DNA from: CAVQJU01 sp963712905
GTDB taxonomy: Bacteria; Acidobacteriota; Vicinamibacteria; Vicinamibacterales; CAVVIG01
Direction: 5' to 3'
Length of the DNA: 64,000 nucleotides
Assembly (NCBI GenBank): GCA_963712905.1
Contig: CAVQJU010000007.1
Location: 1-64,000, forward strand
This document shows, piece after piece, positions 1-8,776 of the stretch. How positions within the stretch are numbered: the first letter of the stretch is position 1; every line of letters begins with the position of its first letter. The notes under the pieces were generated by a model that saw nothing but the letters and a program-made list of their open reading frames with translations, was not told the DNA's origin and ran no database searches. Both the position numbers and the translations under genes were made by a program.

Positions 1-64
1 CGCGGGCAATCGCGCCGGCGCCGCCGGCCAGACAGACAAACACGACGATCGCGCGAGCCAGCAT
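1..64 (-). CDS. Start of a secreted/membrane protein, probably EpsI-like (partial)
   Basis: Only the first 21 codons are in the window. They encode MLARAIVVFVCLAGGAGAIA, a hydrophobic N-terminus that looks like a signal peptide or membrane anchor. A GAGAGG ribosome binding site lies just before the ATG, and the gene starts 17 bases after the exosortase stop. In exosortase loci the gene directly after the exosortase is often EpsI, an exosortase-associated protein, so that is the inferred identity. The visible residues alone do not prove it. Confidence 0.45.
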   Translation of the reverse strand, partial: MLARAIVVFVCLAGGAGAIAR

Positions 65-81
65 GTGACCTCTCTTAAGTC

Positions 82-949
82 TTAAGCGGCCCGCGCCGCC
101 GCCCTGGGCTTGACGCGGGGTCGCGGGGCAACGAGGCGAATGGCGCGCTCGACGATGATCATCATCGCAAACGCCGCGACGAAGACCATCCAGCCCGAGA
201 ACTCGTGGAAGAAGCCCTCCGCGGCCGCCGGCCCCATGTAATCCGCCGCGATCCCCGTTCCAGCCACACGCGCCCCATTCGCGACGATCGCGACCGGAAC
301 CGACGAGAGCGCGATGAGGCTTCTCACCCACCCCCGGGAATCCGCGAAATACCCGAACACGATGCCGAGCGTCAGCAGCGAGATCAGCGAACGGATGCCG
401 CTGCACGCCTCGGCAACCTCGAGCGTCGTGTTGGCCAGGATCAGGACGTTGCCTTCGCGCAGGACCGGAATATCGACCGCGCCGATAGCCCCCTCGCCAA
501 ATCTCGACGCCAGCAGCTGCAGCGGGCAGTGCGATCTGATTGAAGAGGATCGCCGGCAGCGGAATCATCAGGATCAGAAACGCCAGCGGAAACGCGAGGA
601 CGCGCAGCCGGGCCCAGCCGAAAAAGAAGAGGACGATGCCCACCGTGGTTCCGAGGAGCGAGATACGCGTCAGGAACAGCTCGGATCCGAGCACACCGCC
701 GACCAGCACGAGGACGCTGCCGACGAGGACGATCAGGCCCGCAACCGTCGGCCGCTGCGCCGCCTCGAAAAAGCGATGACGTCGCTCCCAGGCGAGGTAC
801 GCGGCAATGGGGATGATGAAGAAGCCGTGCGAGTAGTTGTCGTCAGTCCACCAGTCCGAGGCAAGCTTCGCCAGCACGTGCCGGTACAGAAGCAGGAAAC
901 CGGCCGCGACGAGCAACGCCGCGCCGATTCTTCTCGAGTCGATGGTCAT
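82..949 (-). CDS. Exosortase (EpsH/XrtA-like membrane transpeptidase), reading frame broken
   Basis: Multi-pass membrane protein that processes PEP-CTERM-type sorting signals in exopolysaccharide-linked protein export. From the ATG at 949 the frame reads an exosortase N-terminus (DDNYSHGFFIIP) and several hydrophobic helices. It then breaks at a CCC run (524-526 on the plus strand). Removing one base restores a frame of about 288 residues ending at 82. The restored half carries the three family active-site elements: Cys in EACSGIRSL, Arg in NGARV and His in FFHEFSGW. Downstream lies a probable epsI; upstream is the exosortase-associated TIGR03790 gene. The break could be a sequencing error or a recent mutation; all catalytic motifs are otherwise intact. 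The 193 bases upstream (950-1142) hold no gene that I can see. Confidence 0.85.
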
Positions 950-1142
950 ACGGGAGGTCGCACCCGATCCAAACGGCCATTCCAGAGCAAATCATCGTCC
1001 GCAAGGGCCAGACGTAGGCTCATCGACCGTAAATGTCTACCTGGGTTATCGATAGCGGAACGTCGGAACCCCAGGACGCGCGACGCTGCGACAAGGAAGT
1101 CCGCGTTTTCGAGAACTTCGTCCCCGGCGATCCCGGACTTCC

Positions 1143-3026
1143 CTACGGCCGACCGCCCAGATGCTGCCGCAATTCCTTGACCTCCGGCCGATCGGCGACC
1201 GATGCGTTGAGCCTCAGCGCGTTCTGCAGCATCAGCGTCGCCCGCGCGCGGTCGTTTGTCTCAAAAAAGATGACCGCCGCGTGCCAGAAGAGCTCCGGGT
1301 CCTCAGGTGGAGAGCCGCTGATCGCGGCTGCCATCGTCCGCGCCGCGTCGGCGTGACGGCCGAGCAGGTGCTGAATCCAGGCGACCGTGTCGAGGACGGT
1401 CGAGACGTTCACGTTCACGTGGCGCGTCGCGGCGCGCTCGACGAGGCGCAGCACGTCCTCGAAGGTCTGGACGTTCCCGTGGATCGCCGCGGCGCGCTCG
1501 GCGAGCGGCAGCGCTTCCTCCGCCGCGTCTTTGTGAAACGCCAGAAGGTAGGCGAGGTTGTTCAGGGCGATCTGCTGATTCTGGGTGTACGCGAGGACCG
1601 CGCGGTACTGAACGATGGCGTCGTCGTAGCGCCTAGCCTGTTCTTCGAGAGCCGCGAGCTGCAATCGCGCAACCGTGAACTGGGGCTCGGCCGCGATCGC
1701 GGCCCCAAGAGCCTCTTTTGCGGCGGCCAGGTCGCCGCGCTCCTCACGGACCGTTGCCTTCGCCCACGCGACGCGAGCCTCCGGCTTGGGGCCTTGCAGC
1801 AGCGCCAGAAATCGTTTTGAGAACAGTTCCGGCATTTCTGTGGCGGCGTCGAACCCCGAATCGATCTCACGTTCCGTCAGGGCATGGACTCGAAACGGGG
1901 CACACAGCGGATCGCCCAGCACGATCGTCTGCCAGCTCAGATGCGGCATGGCGGCGTAAAACGCTTCCGCGAGGTTCAGGCCTTTGAGATACGCCGGAAA
2001 CAGGATGTCGGGGCGGATCGCGGCGTCGAGGTACGGCTCCGCCACGTGACCTGCAGTGCCCGTCACTCCGTCGTGCACGAAATCAGCGGTCAGGGACTGG
2101 CGCGAACCGCCGAACGGACCGGCCGTGCTGTTGTTGTCGCCCGGCATCCATTCGGGCGGCGGTTCCTTGAACGTCCGGGCGTCCGAGCTGACGAACATGG
2201 CCGCGAGCGCACCAGGGACGAATCCCAACTGAAAATGGCGGATCCGGATCGCCGGATCGTTCGACCCCCACGAGTAGTAGCCGAGCACGGAGGATTGCTC
2301 GGTGATGACCTTGCTCGACTCGTCGAGCCACACCCGATCGCCGAAACCGTCACCCGTGAGCCGGTCGGCCGCCTGATGAAGCCAGGTGTTGCCGTTTTCG
2401 CTCCACGACGCCCGCTCGTCGAGGATGACGCGGCCATCCCGCGCCGGCGCCGCGCCGCGGTCGATCAGGCCGATGACGTCTTCGAGGGTGTAGCCATCCA
2501 GACGCGTCACCAGGTAGATGTCGTACTTCTCATGCGTGAACGGCGTGACGGTCGAGACCGGCGCGGTGCCGGCGAAATACGGGTTGGGGACGAACCCGAC
2601 GATCGCCGCCAGCTGTCCGACCCGACGCCGGTACAGGAGCGTGAGCTCGGAATCGACGCTGGAGACCGTGCCCGATCGGCCTCCCGTGCCCGCGATGCGA
2701 ATCGGCACCCCCTTGGTGAGGACGATGTAGAGGATGCGATCCTGGGCAACCTGGCGGGTGATGCACCGCCAGATCGGCGATTCGATCTGCAACCCGTAGG
2801 TCTGCCGTTCGATCGTTTCGTCCACGGTGGTGGAGAGGTGGCAGATGTTGCTGGCGGGTACGCCGCGCCGCCCGGCGTAGAGTTTCGCGATCGTCTCGCC
2901 CGTCGCACTCGCGTCGTTGACCACCACCAGGACGTTCGCGCCGCTCTGCGCCTCGGCCCGCATGGTTCCCAGCGTCAGGAACGACGCGATGACACACACG
3001 ACCACGGGGCGGCAGCGAAGGCTCAC
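1143..3026 (-). CDS. TIGR03790 family exported protein with C-terminal TPR repeats
   Basis: 627 residues with an N-terminal signal peptide cleaved near AEA-QSG (residue 27). The N-terminal two thirds match what I know of the TIGR03790 family (NVLVVVNDASATGETIAKLY, then RGVP and a GDPLCAPF segment near residue 390). This family is uncharacterised and is reported only in genomes that have exosortase. The C-terminal 200 residues are TPR-like helical repeats (LNNLAYLLA, AERAA). The GTG start at 3026 overlaps the stop of the upstream sigma-54 activator by four bases (GTGA), so the two are translationally coupled. Function is unknown; the exosortase link is from family distribution plus its position here. 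Confidence 0.8.
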   Translation of the reverse strand: MSLRCRPVVVCVIASFLTLGTMRAEAQSGANVLVVVNDASATGETIAKLYAGRRGVPASNICHLSTTVDETIERQTYGLQIESPIWRCITRQVAQDRILYIVLTKGVPIRIAGTGGRSGTVSSVDSELTLLYRRRVGQLAAIVGFVPNPYFAGTAPVSTVTPFTHEKYDIYLVTRLDGYTLEDVIGLIDRGAAPARDGRVILDERASWSENGNTWLHQAADRLTGDGFGDRVWLDESSKVITEQSSVLGYYSWGSNDPAIRIRHFQLGFVPGALAAMFVSSDARTFKEPPPEWMPGDNNSTAGPFGGSRQSLTADFVHDGVTGTAGHVAEPYLDAAIRPDILFPAYLKGLNLAEAFYAAMPHLSWQTIVLGDPLCAPFRVHALTEREIDSGFDAATEMPELFSKRFLALLQGPKPEARVAWAKATVREERGDLAAAKEALGAAIAAEPQFTVARLQLAALEEQARRYDDAIVQYRAVLAYTQNQQIALNNLAYLLAFHKDAAEEALPLAERAAAIHGNVQTFEDVLRLVERAATRHVNVNVSTVLDTVAWIQHLLGRHADAARTMAAAISGSPPEDPELFWHAAVIFFETNDRARATLMLQNALRLNASVADRPEVKELRQHLGGRP

Positions 3027-4222
3027 GATGCGCTTTGGTATCGTGGTGCCTGATTCAATGACACCTCCAACATTTCGGCCGAGCGATAGCTGCGGAAGGG
3101 CAAGTTGCTCTTGTGCTGGAAGAGGAACGCCTGAAATCGCTTGTAGTCGCGGTCCGGGAGATTGAAGAGGCGCAGCACCGCCCGATAGTTGCCGTGTGTC
3201 CGCTGAAGGGCCATGTGAATCAGCTTCTGCAAATCGGCTCGCGTAATGTCATGGGACTTGTACATGGCGGCCACGGACCAGAAGTTGTCGCCGTCGACCA
3301 TCCTCTGCCACAGAGCGTCGGCCATCGAGGAACACTGGCATGGGATCTCGTCCAACCCCGCCGGCACGCGCAGTGCCGGCCCGACCGCGAAGGGTGCATC
3401 CGGACCTGCGGACTTGCGCAACCCATCGAGAAGTTCGGCGGGAAGATCATCAAACAGGATGGGCGCGCCCATGTCGCGCACGACGAGACGCTCTGTGAGG
3501 TTCTTCAGCTCGCGGACGTTGCCGGGCCACGGATAGGCTCGGAGCGCCGCCTCCGCCTCCGGTGACAACACGGGGCACGGCAGCCGGTGTGCCTCGCTGG
3601 CCTGTTCGAGAAAATGCCGCAGCAGAAGGGGAATGTCGCCGGAGTGTTCACGGACGGGCGGAATGCGAAGCTGAATGACATTCAAGCGGTAATAGAGGTC
3701 CTCGCGGAACTTGCCCTCGACGATCTGGGCGCGCAAGTCCCGGTTGGTGGCCGTGATCAAACGGACGTTCGCGCGTGCGCTCGGCCGATCAGCGCCAACC
3801 GGCTGCACGTCTCCCGTTTCGCTGAACCGCAGCAGCACCGCCTGCATCCGAAGGCTCATCTCGCCGAGTTCGTCCAGAAACAGCGTGCCACCCTCGGCCT
3901 GGTGAACCAATCCGGGCTTGTCACGGTAGGCGCCGGTGAAGCTGCCGCGTACGTGGCCAAAGAGCTCGGATTCCAGCAGCGTTTCCGGGATGCCGCTGCA
4001 ATTGAGCGCCACGAACGGGCGACCTTGCCTCGGGCCGTGCCGGTGGATCAGGTTCGCGACCACCTCCTTGCCCACGCCCGTCTCTCCAAGAATCAAGACC
4101 TTTGCATGAGTTCGTGCCGCCTCGCGAATCTCCCTTCGGATCGCGACGATGGCCGGGCTTTCGCCGAGGAAGGAGACATCTTCACCTTGTTTCGTTGACA
4201 TCATGGGGTTTGTCGACAGCAT
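3023..4222 (-). CDS. Sigma-54-dependent transcriptional activator (AAA+ domain, no receiver)
   Basis: 399-residue bacterial enhancer-binding protein. The AAA+ domain starts almost at the N-terminus: Walker A GETGVGKE (residues 46-53), sigma-54 contact loop GSFTGA (93-98), Walker B LFLDE (114-118), and an arginine-finger region FREDLYYRLNV. The C-terminus (RADLQKLIHMALQRTHGNY) looks like a Fis-type DNA-binding helical region. There is no N-terminal receiver or GAF domain, unlike PrsR, the activator known from PEP-CTERM loci, so activity is probably controlled by level or by another protein. The ATG at 4222 follows AGAGGAC. It is coupled to the TIGR03790 gene and may control this exosortase locus (inference). 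Confidence 0.9.
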   Translation of the reverse strand: MLSTNPMMSTKQGEDVSFLGESPAIVAIRREIREAARTHAKVLILGETGVGKEVVANLIHRHGPRQGRPFVALNCSGIPETLLESELFGHVRGSFTGAYRDKPGLVHQAEGGTLFLDELGEMSLRMQAVLLRFSETGDVQPVGADRPSARANVRLITATNRDLRAQIVEGKFREDLYYRLNVIQLRIPPVREHSGDIPLLLRHFLEQASEAHRLPCPVLSPEAEAALRAYPWPGNVRELKNLTERLVVRDMGAPILFDDLPAELLDGLRKSAGPDAPFAVGPALRVPAGLDEIPCQCSSMADALWQRMVDGDNFWSVAAMYKSHDITRADLQKLIHMALQRTHGNYRAVLRLFNLPDRDYKRFQAFLFQHKSNLPFRSYRSAEMLEVSLNQAPRYQSAS

Positions 4223-4410
4223 CGGAGTCCTCTAGCAAAGTCCGCTTGATTAGGCAGACTATTACAGGGCGATTCCGGTGCGCTGTACCATTTCGGACAC
4301 CTTCCCAGATTTTCCGGGCCCTCGAGCATGAACGTCGCAACGCCGGGATCTCGGCGAGCGTCGCAGGCGCCCGTTGTATCGACGTTGTGTACGTCTTGTA
4401 ACACCGCGCA

Positions 4411-4511
4411 TCACGGTTCGGTGATCCGGTTGCAGATCGCGTATCGCACGAGCTCACTCATCGAATGGAGATCGAGTGTGGCCATACGGGAGTCGGCTTT
4501 CGTCAGGATTA
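4411..4511 (-). pseudogene. Remnant of a NarL/LuxR-type response regulator C-terminus
   Basis: This stretch encodes MATLDLHSMSELVRYAIC-NRITEP and stop, nearly the same as the last residues of the intact regulator at 5537-6184 (MATLHLHSMSELVRYAI-RNRIIEP). Upstream bases still resemble the TTKTAETH part of the HTH but with deletions. Sequence past the stop (CTTGTAACACCGCG) also resembles that past the intact gene. It is therefore a truncated duplicate. The rest of 4223-4604 holds nothing else that I can identify, apart from the inverted repeat at 4551. Confidence 0.7.
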
Positions 4512-4550
4512 CGCCTCAGCTTGCGCGCGTAGAAGAGGCCCAGCGGCTTG

Positions 4551-4572
4551 GGCAATACAGTAGATGCTGTAT
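4551..4572. promoter_or_regulatory. Inverted repeat, copy 1 (regulatory site candidate)
   Basis: Contains the perfect inverted repeat ATACAG-N6-CTGTAT at 4555-4572, preceded by GGCA. The same 22-bp block, 19 of 22 bases identical, recurs at 5481-5502. This copy lies 33 bases past the stop of the decayed kinase and ahead of the regulator remnant. It could be an operator or part of a promoter; nothing here tells which protein binds it. Confidence 0.5.
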
Positions 4573-4604
4573 GTCTCGCGACTGGCCGGGGCGGCCGGAG
4601 GTCG

Positions 4605-5416
4605 CTAACTGGAGATAGGCGAGTGGGCGGTCCGTCCTGTAGCCGCCGCGATCGTCGCCGTCAGTTCGATGGGATCGAACGGCTTCGAGACGTGCGCCTG
4701 GAAGCCCGACGCAATGACGCGACTCCGATCCTCGGCGGCGCCAGCACTTGCGCCCATCCGAGCACCGCATTGAGGGGCGTGCGCAGCTCGTGCGATACCA
4801 CGGCGATGAATTCATCCTTCAGATGATTGGTCCGGTCCGCTTCTTCGGCGAGGCTCTGCGACCGGAGGTTTGCCACGACGAGCTGTTCGTTGGCTTCCCG
4901 AAGTTGACACATGAGGGCATCGAGCTCCGAGCGGGCTTGCGCGACCGCTTCACGCGTGCGAACCGACTCCTCCCGCAGGCTGGGCGCATCGTCCCGCGCG
5001 TGCCAGGTGTTCTGACGCCCCAACAAGGCCGTCTCCCTCGAGCGCAGCGTCTGCAAGTCGCGAAGCAGCACGAAATCTGAACCATTCCTGGTGACCCACG
5101 CACGCACACCGCGCCACTCGGCGAACCTCATCGCGTGCCTCGCCGCCTCTTCTTGCGTGCGGAGCAGGCACTGGTCGGGGCCGGGGACCGTGTGCAGGAC
5201 ATACGCGCGCCTCCCTTCCCGCGTCTGCTGGCCGATCACGACGTCTCCGTCCTCGGGCTTCGCTTGTGCCGGCATGCCGTCAGAGCTGTGACGCGCGTCA
5301 GCGTCCTTCGGCTGGCCGCCCACAGAAGGAAGCGGCGCTGGTTCCTCGAAGGCAGGGATCGGTTTCACGATTCGGGAAGTTGGAGCGATGGCCGATGCAG
5401 ACATGCCGTGCTCCAT
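4605..5416 (-). pseudogene. Hybrid histidine kinase with large internal deletion
   Basis: The 5' part encodes an N-terminal domain of about 100 residues (VVIGQQTREGRRAYVLHTV), a coiled-coil linker (CQLREANEQLVVANLRSQS) like that of the neighbouring intact kinase, and the HisKA phosphoacceptor box SHELRTPLNAVLGWAQVL. Around 4735-4745 the sequence jumps, out of frame, to the end of a receiver domain: EDRSRVIASGFQAHVSKPFD, then stop at 4605. The ATPase domain and most of the receiver are missing. In the original frame the protein ends at 4661 with unrelated residues. I infer deletion of several hundred bases from a hybrid kinase. The product cannot be an active kinase. Confidence 0.8.
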
Positions 5417-5480
5417 GAGGTTCGCTGGGAACGAGGCCGGTGATGCCTAGAAGTCGAGTGTAGTGAGCCTCAGCCGTGGG

Positions 5481-5502
5481 GGCAATACGGTGGATTCTGT
5501 AT
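5481..5502. promoter_or_regulatory. Inverted repeat, copy 2 (regulatory site candidate)
   Basis: Near-copy of 4551-4572, with outer arms AATAC and GTATT. It lies 35 bases past the stop of the intact response regulator and about 65 bases before the start of the decayed kinase. Conservation of both copies while the genes beside them decayed suggests a binding site, or simply a recent duplication. Confidence 0.5.
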
Positions 5503-5536
5503 TGATATCGTCGCGGACGTCTTGTTACACCGCGTT

Positions 5537-6184
5537 TTACGGCTCGATGATGCGATTCCGAATCGCGTACCGCACGAGCTCGCTCATCGAGTGGAGATGC
5601 AGTGTGGCCATGATGTTCGAGCGGTGCGTCTCGGCAGTTTTCGTGGTCATCCCGAGAGTCGCGGCAATTTCCTTGTTCGACCGTCCTTCGGCGAGGAGCT
5701 GCAGGACCTCACGCTGGCGCGGCGTCAGGCGACCGGACTCGCGTCCGGACGCGGCCTTCACATGCGGCCCCATCTGCCGAGCCGCCCGTGCGTGCACGCG
5801 CTCGGTGAAGAACTCGCGATGATCGAGCAGGGCGCGGATCGCCTCGACCAGCGTTCGTCCCGCCTCGGCTTTCAGGACATACCCGTGCGCGCCGGCGTCC
5901 CGCACTTCATCGGCGACCTGTTCGGATTCGTGCACGGTCAGGATGAGGATCCTGGCCGATGTCGCGCGCCGGATCTGGCGTGTCGCTTCCAGGCCGTTCA
6001 ACTCCGGCATGCTGATGTCGAGAACGACGAGGTCAGGCTGCAGGTCGACGGCCATCGCGACCGCATCGCGGCCCGTGCTCGCTTCCCCGCACACCGCCCA
6101 CTCCGGCTGTCCTTCGAGCACCGTTCGCACACCCTGGCGCACGACTTCGTGGTCGTCGGCGATGAGGATGCGTACGGACGTCAT
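5537..6184 (-). CDS. NarL/FixJ-family response regulator
   Basis: 215 residues. The N-terminal receiver has the acidic pair DD at residues 10-11, the phosphoacceptor Asp near residue 56 (VVLDISMP) and the conserved Lys in YVLKAE. The C-terminal LuxR-type HTH reads LTPRQREVLQLLAEGRSNKE followed by TTKTAETHRSNIM. The ATG at 6184 overlaps the stop of the upstream histidine kinase (ATGA), which marks it as the cognate partner. It is a DNA-binding transcription regulator; its targets are unknown. The longer open frame running upstream of the ATG is the kinase read in the wrong frame. Confidence 0.93.
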   Translation of the reverse strand: MTSVRILIADDHEVVRQGVRTVLEGQPEWAVCGEASTGRDAVAMAVDLQPDLVVLDISMPELNGLEATRQIRRATSARILILTVHESEQVADEVRDAGAHGYVLKAEAGRTLVEAIRALLDHREFFTERVHARAARQMGPHVKAASGRESGRLTPRQREVLQLLAEGRSNKEIAATLGMTTKTAETHRSNIMATLHLHSMSELVRYAIRNRIIEP

Positions 6185-7257
6185 GCGCCCGCGACCAATG
6201 GCACGGCAACGTGAACGGTCGTTCCCGCCTCCGTGAATTCGATGTCGAATGTCCCGCCCAGCTGACGGATCCGTTCCCGCATCCCCTGGATGCCCACGCC
6301 CAGGACTTCCGGGACGCGTGTGCCAGGCCGCAGCGTCGGGTGGTCGCGAAGCCCGCGTCCCTGATCCTGGATCTCGAGCACGACGGCGCTGGCGGTACTC
6401 GCGAGACGAATCGATGCGTTCGGTGTTGACGCGTGGCGATGGATGTTGGTGAGACCCTCCTGGACGACCCGGAAGAGCGCCGTCTCGATCGGCCCCGGCA
6501 ATCGGCCAACCTCGTGGACCTCGAGGTCCACACAGATCCCGCTGCGTTCCATGAACCCCGCGACATACCAGCGCACGGCCGCGAGCAGGCCGGCCTCGTC
6601 GAGCAACGGTGGGTGCAGCAGGTACGCCAGCGTGCGCACCTCGCGAGAACACTGATCGGCCAGGGCCCGACTCTGCGCCAGCGCCCGGCGCGACCTGACG
6701 TCGAGGACGTCCTCGGCGGCTTCGACCACATCGAGGTTCATGGTCAGTGCGGCGAGGCGCTGCGCGGTCGAGTCGTGCAGGTCGATCGCGAAACGCTTCC
6801 GTTCTTCATCCTGCAGCTGGAGCAGCCGGCTGGACAGGCGTTGATATTCCCCTTCGCGCCGTCGGGCTTCCGCGGCCATGGCGTGGGCCTTGTTGGCGGC
6901 GGCGGTCAGCCGCTGCTGCGCATCGTGAAGCTCGCGCATGAGGCGTTCGAAATCCGCCCTGGCCTGTGCAGCTCCCACCTGGGCCTCGTCTGAAAGGCTC
7001 TGCGCGCGGAGGGCCGCGACAATCAGCCGTTCGTTCGCCTCCCGCATCTGGCTCATGAGTCGCTCGGCCTCCGCGGCGGTCGAGAGGGACGTCTCCAGCG
7101 TGGGCTCAGGCCCCCGGTTCTGGACGCTCGCCTCCATCGCCGCCGCGGTGCGTGCGACACGTTGACGGCGTGGTCGTGTGGCACGTCGGCGGGCCACAGC
7201 CTTTCTCGAGGCGTTCGGTGAGGCGCCGTCCGTCCGCCGCGCCCGCGAAGACTTCAC
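6181..7257 (-). CDS. Sensor histidine kinase, NarX/DegS type (HisKA_3), cytoplasmic
   Basis: 358 residues from a GTG at 7257, chosen because it follows the KaiC-like stop by four bases. A basic N-terminus leads into a long coiled coil (residues about 55-150), then the HisKA_3 box with the phosphoacceptor His (RFAIDLHDSTAQR, His 161). The HATPase domain has the N box GLTNIHRHA and G boxes DQGRGLRD and GVGIQGMRERI. No membrane helix or PAS domain is visible, so the signal is probably sensed inside the cell, perhaps from the KaiC-like ATPase encoded just upstream. It passes phosphate to the response regulator with which it overlaps. Confidence 0.92.
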   Translation of the reverse strand: MKSSRARRTDGASPNASRKAVARRRATRPRRQRVARTAAAMEASVQNRGPEPTLETSLSTAAEAERLMSQMREANERLIVAALRAQSLSDEAQVGAAQARADFERLMRELHDAQQRLTAAANKAHAMAAEARRREGEYQRLSSRLLQLQDEERKRFAIDLHDSTAQRLAALTMNLDVVEAAEDVLDVRSRRALAQSRALADQCSREVRTLAYLLHPPLLDEAGLLAAVRWYVAGFMERSGICVDLEVHEVGRLPGPIETALFRVVQEGLTNIHRHASTPNASIRLASTASAVVLEIQDQGRGLRDHPTLRPGTRVPEVLGVGIQGMRERIRQLGGTFDIEFTEAGTTVHVAVPLVAGA

Positions 7258-7261
7258 GCGC

Positions 7262-8776
7262 TCATGACCTCGGCCGGCGGGCGACTGGACGGCGACGCGC
7301 CTCCCGGCGCTTCGTTGAGACTTCGTGAGGATTTCCGGCGAGCAGTCCCTGATAGCCGCCGACGCGATCACCGACGACGATGCCGTCGGCCGTGATCTCG
7401 AACCGTCGCACGTCTTTGCTATGGGCGCTCGCACGAACCTTGGCCACGGCCATGACACGCTGCAGCTGGCCGTCGATCTCGAGATACCGCTGGAGAATGA
7501 TCGCGTCGGTCAGAAATGCCGTGCCGTGCGGGCTGAACCGCAGATCGGTGTAGCGGTCCTCCAGTTCCGCCGTCATCATCACCGTGAGGCCCATCCCGGT
7601 CAGGTTGGCGATCAGCCGGTACAACGACTCGCGGAAGTCCTCTCGGAACGTGGGAGCGAGGGCGAGCTCGAACCCCGATAGTGAATCGATGACGACGCGC
7701 CGGGCGTTCATCCGGTGAATCGCGTCGGTCAACTCGTGCAGCATTTCGTCGATCGAGAGGTCCAGCGGGCGAGTGTGGACGACGGTGACGAGCCCGTCGC
7801 GGACGGCCGGGTCGACCGCGAGAGCGCGCGTCTGCGCGTGTTCGCTCGGGCGCTTTTCGAAGATCGCCATGACGCCCGGTTCGCCGCGACGGGCGCCCTC
7901 CTGGATGAACTCGGTGGCGAGGATGGTCTTGCCCGATCCCGAGGGGCCGGCGACGAGCACGGAGTAGCCGGACGGAATGCCCCCGCCCATCATCTCGTCG
8001 AGAACCGCCACGCCGACCGACAGCCGGGGCGTCTTCTGGCGCGGGCCGCCGGCTGTGGGCGTGTCTGACGGCCCGACGATCAATCGCGGAAACACCTGCA
8101 GGCCCCGCTCCGTGATGCGAAAGGTGTGCAGGCCCGGAATGGGCGCCTGGCCGCGCATCTTCATCACCTGCATCTTGCGCACCATGGAATTCCGGTCGAG
8201 GCTTTGGTACAGCCACACGAGGCCGTCCGCCACGGTGAAGACAGGGTGGTCTTCGGTTTCGGTCAGCTGAAACTCGCCCACGAGAAACGTCGTCGCCTGC
8301 CACCCGGTCAGCCGCATCCCGAGCTGCTGGACGAAGTGCTGCGCGTCGAGGTGCCCGCCTGTCGGTTGCGTCGCCTGAATGACCGATCGAAACGAGTCGA
8401 CGACAACGATGCCGGGCGATGCGGCCTCGACCTCCCTGACGATGCGCCTCAACACCTCGTTGAGCCCACCGTCCATCGCTTCGGTGGCCAGGTTGATAAA
8501 CCGGACCGACTCGTTCACCTTCACGACATCGAAGAACTCGAACTGCTGCTGGTAGCGCAGCATCTTGAGCGGGGGTTCGCCGAGCACCGTGAAGAACAGT
8601 GCCGGCCGATCCGGACGCGCCAACGCGAACATGATCTGCTGGGTCAGCGTGGTTTTGCCCGATCCGGGTGCACCCGCGATGACGTTGAAGGAGAACTCGG
8701 GCACGCCACCGCCCAGCACGGCGTCGAATCCGGGTACACCGGTCGCCAGGCGACGGATCTGAACCTTCTCAGTCAT
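7262..8776 (-). CDS. KaiC-like double-domain RecA-fold ATPase
   Basis: 504 residues, close to KaiC's 519, with two KaiC domains in tandem. Domain 1 has the P-loop GAPGSGKTT and Walker B IVVVDSFRS; domain 2 has the P-loop GPSGSGKT and Walker B VVIDSLSG. The catalytic Glu pairs of cyanobacterial KaiC are only partly kept (TVLGEPP in domain 1, IFEKRPSE in domain 2). Where KaiC has its Ser431-Thr432 phosphosites, my alignment gives HGTAFLTDAI: Thr at one position and Ala at the other. No KaiA or KaiB is in the window. It starts inside the 3' end of the small upstream gene and is followed by a kinase and regulator, so a signal-relay ATPase is more likely than a clock. Confidence 0.9.
   Translation of the reverse strand: MTEKVQIRRLATGVPGFDAVLGGGVPEFSFNVIAGAPGSGKTTLTQQIMFALARPDRPALFFTVLGEPPLKMLRYQQQFEFFDVVKVNESVRFINLATEAMDGGLNEVLRRIVREVEAASPGIVVVDSFRSVIQATQPTGGHLDAQHFVQQLGMRLTGWQATTFLVGEFQLTETEDHPVFTVADGLVWLYQSLDRNSMVRKMQVMKMRGQAPIPGLHTFRITERGLQVFPRLIVGPSDTPTAGGPRQKTPRLSVGVAVLDEMMGGGIPSGYSVLVAGPSGSGKTILATEFIQEGARRGEPGVMAIFEKRPSEHAQTRALAVDPAVRDGLVTVVHTRPLDLSIDEMLHELTDAIHRMNARRVVIDSLSGFELALAPTFREDFRESLYRLIANLTGMGLTVMMTAELEDRYTDLRFSPHGTAFLTDAIILQRYLEIDGQLQRVMAVAKVRASAHSKDVRRFEITADGIVVGDRVGGYQGLLAGNPHEVSTKRREARRRPVARRPRS

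Noticed and set aside
314..1180. 288-codon plus-strand open frame opposite the exosortase
   Set aside because: Arg/Glu-rich shadow of the exosortase gene, whose motifs are clear on the minus strand.
1884..3053. 389-codon plus-strand open frame opposite TIGR03790
   Set aside because: Shadow frame without family features.
4223..4410. Sigma-54 (-24/-12) promoter before the activator gene
   Set aside because: No TGGCAC-N5-TTGC-like match of useful quality could be found.
7262..8776. True circadian oscillator
   Set aside because: No kaiA or kaiB here, and the KaiC phosphosite pair is not kept.
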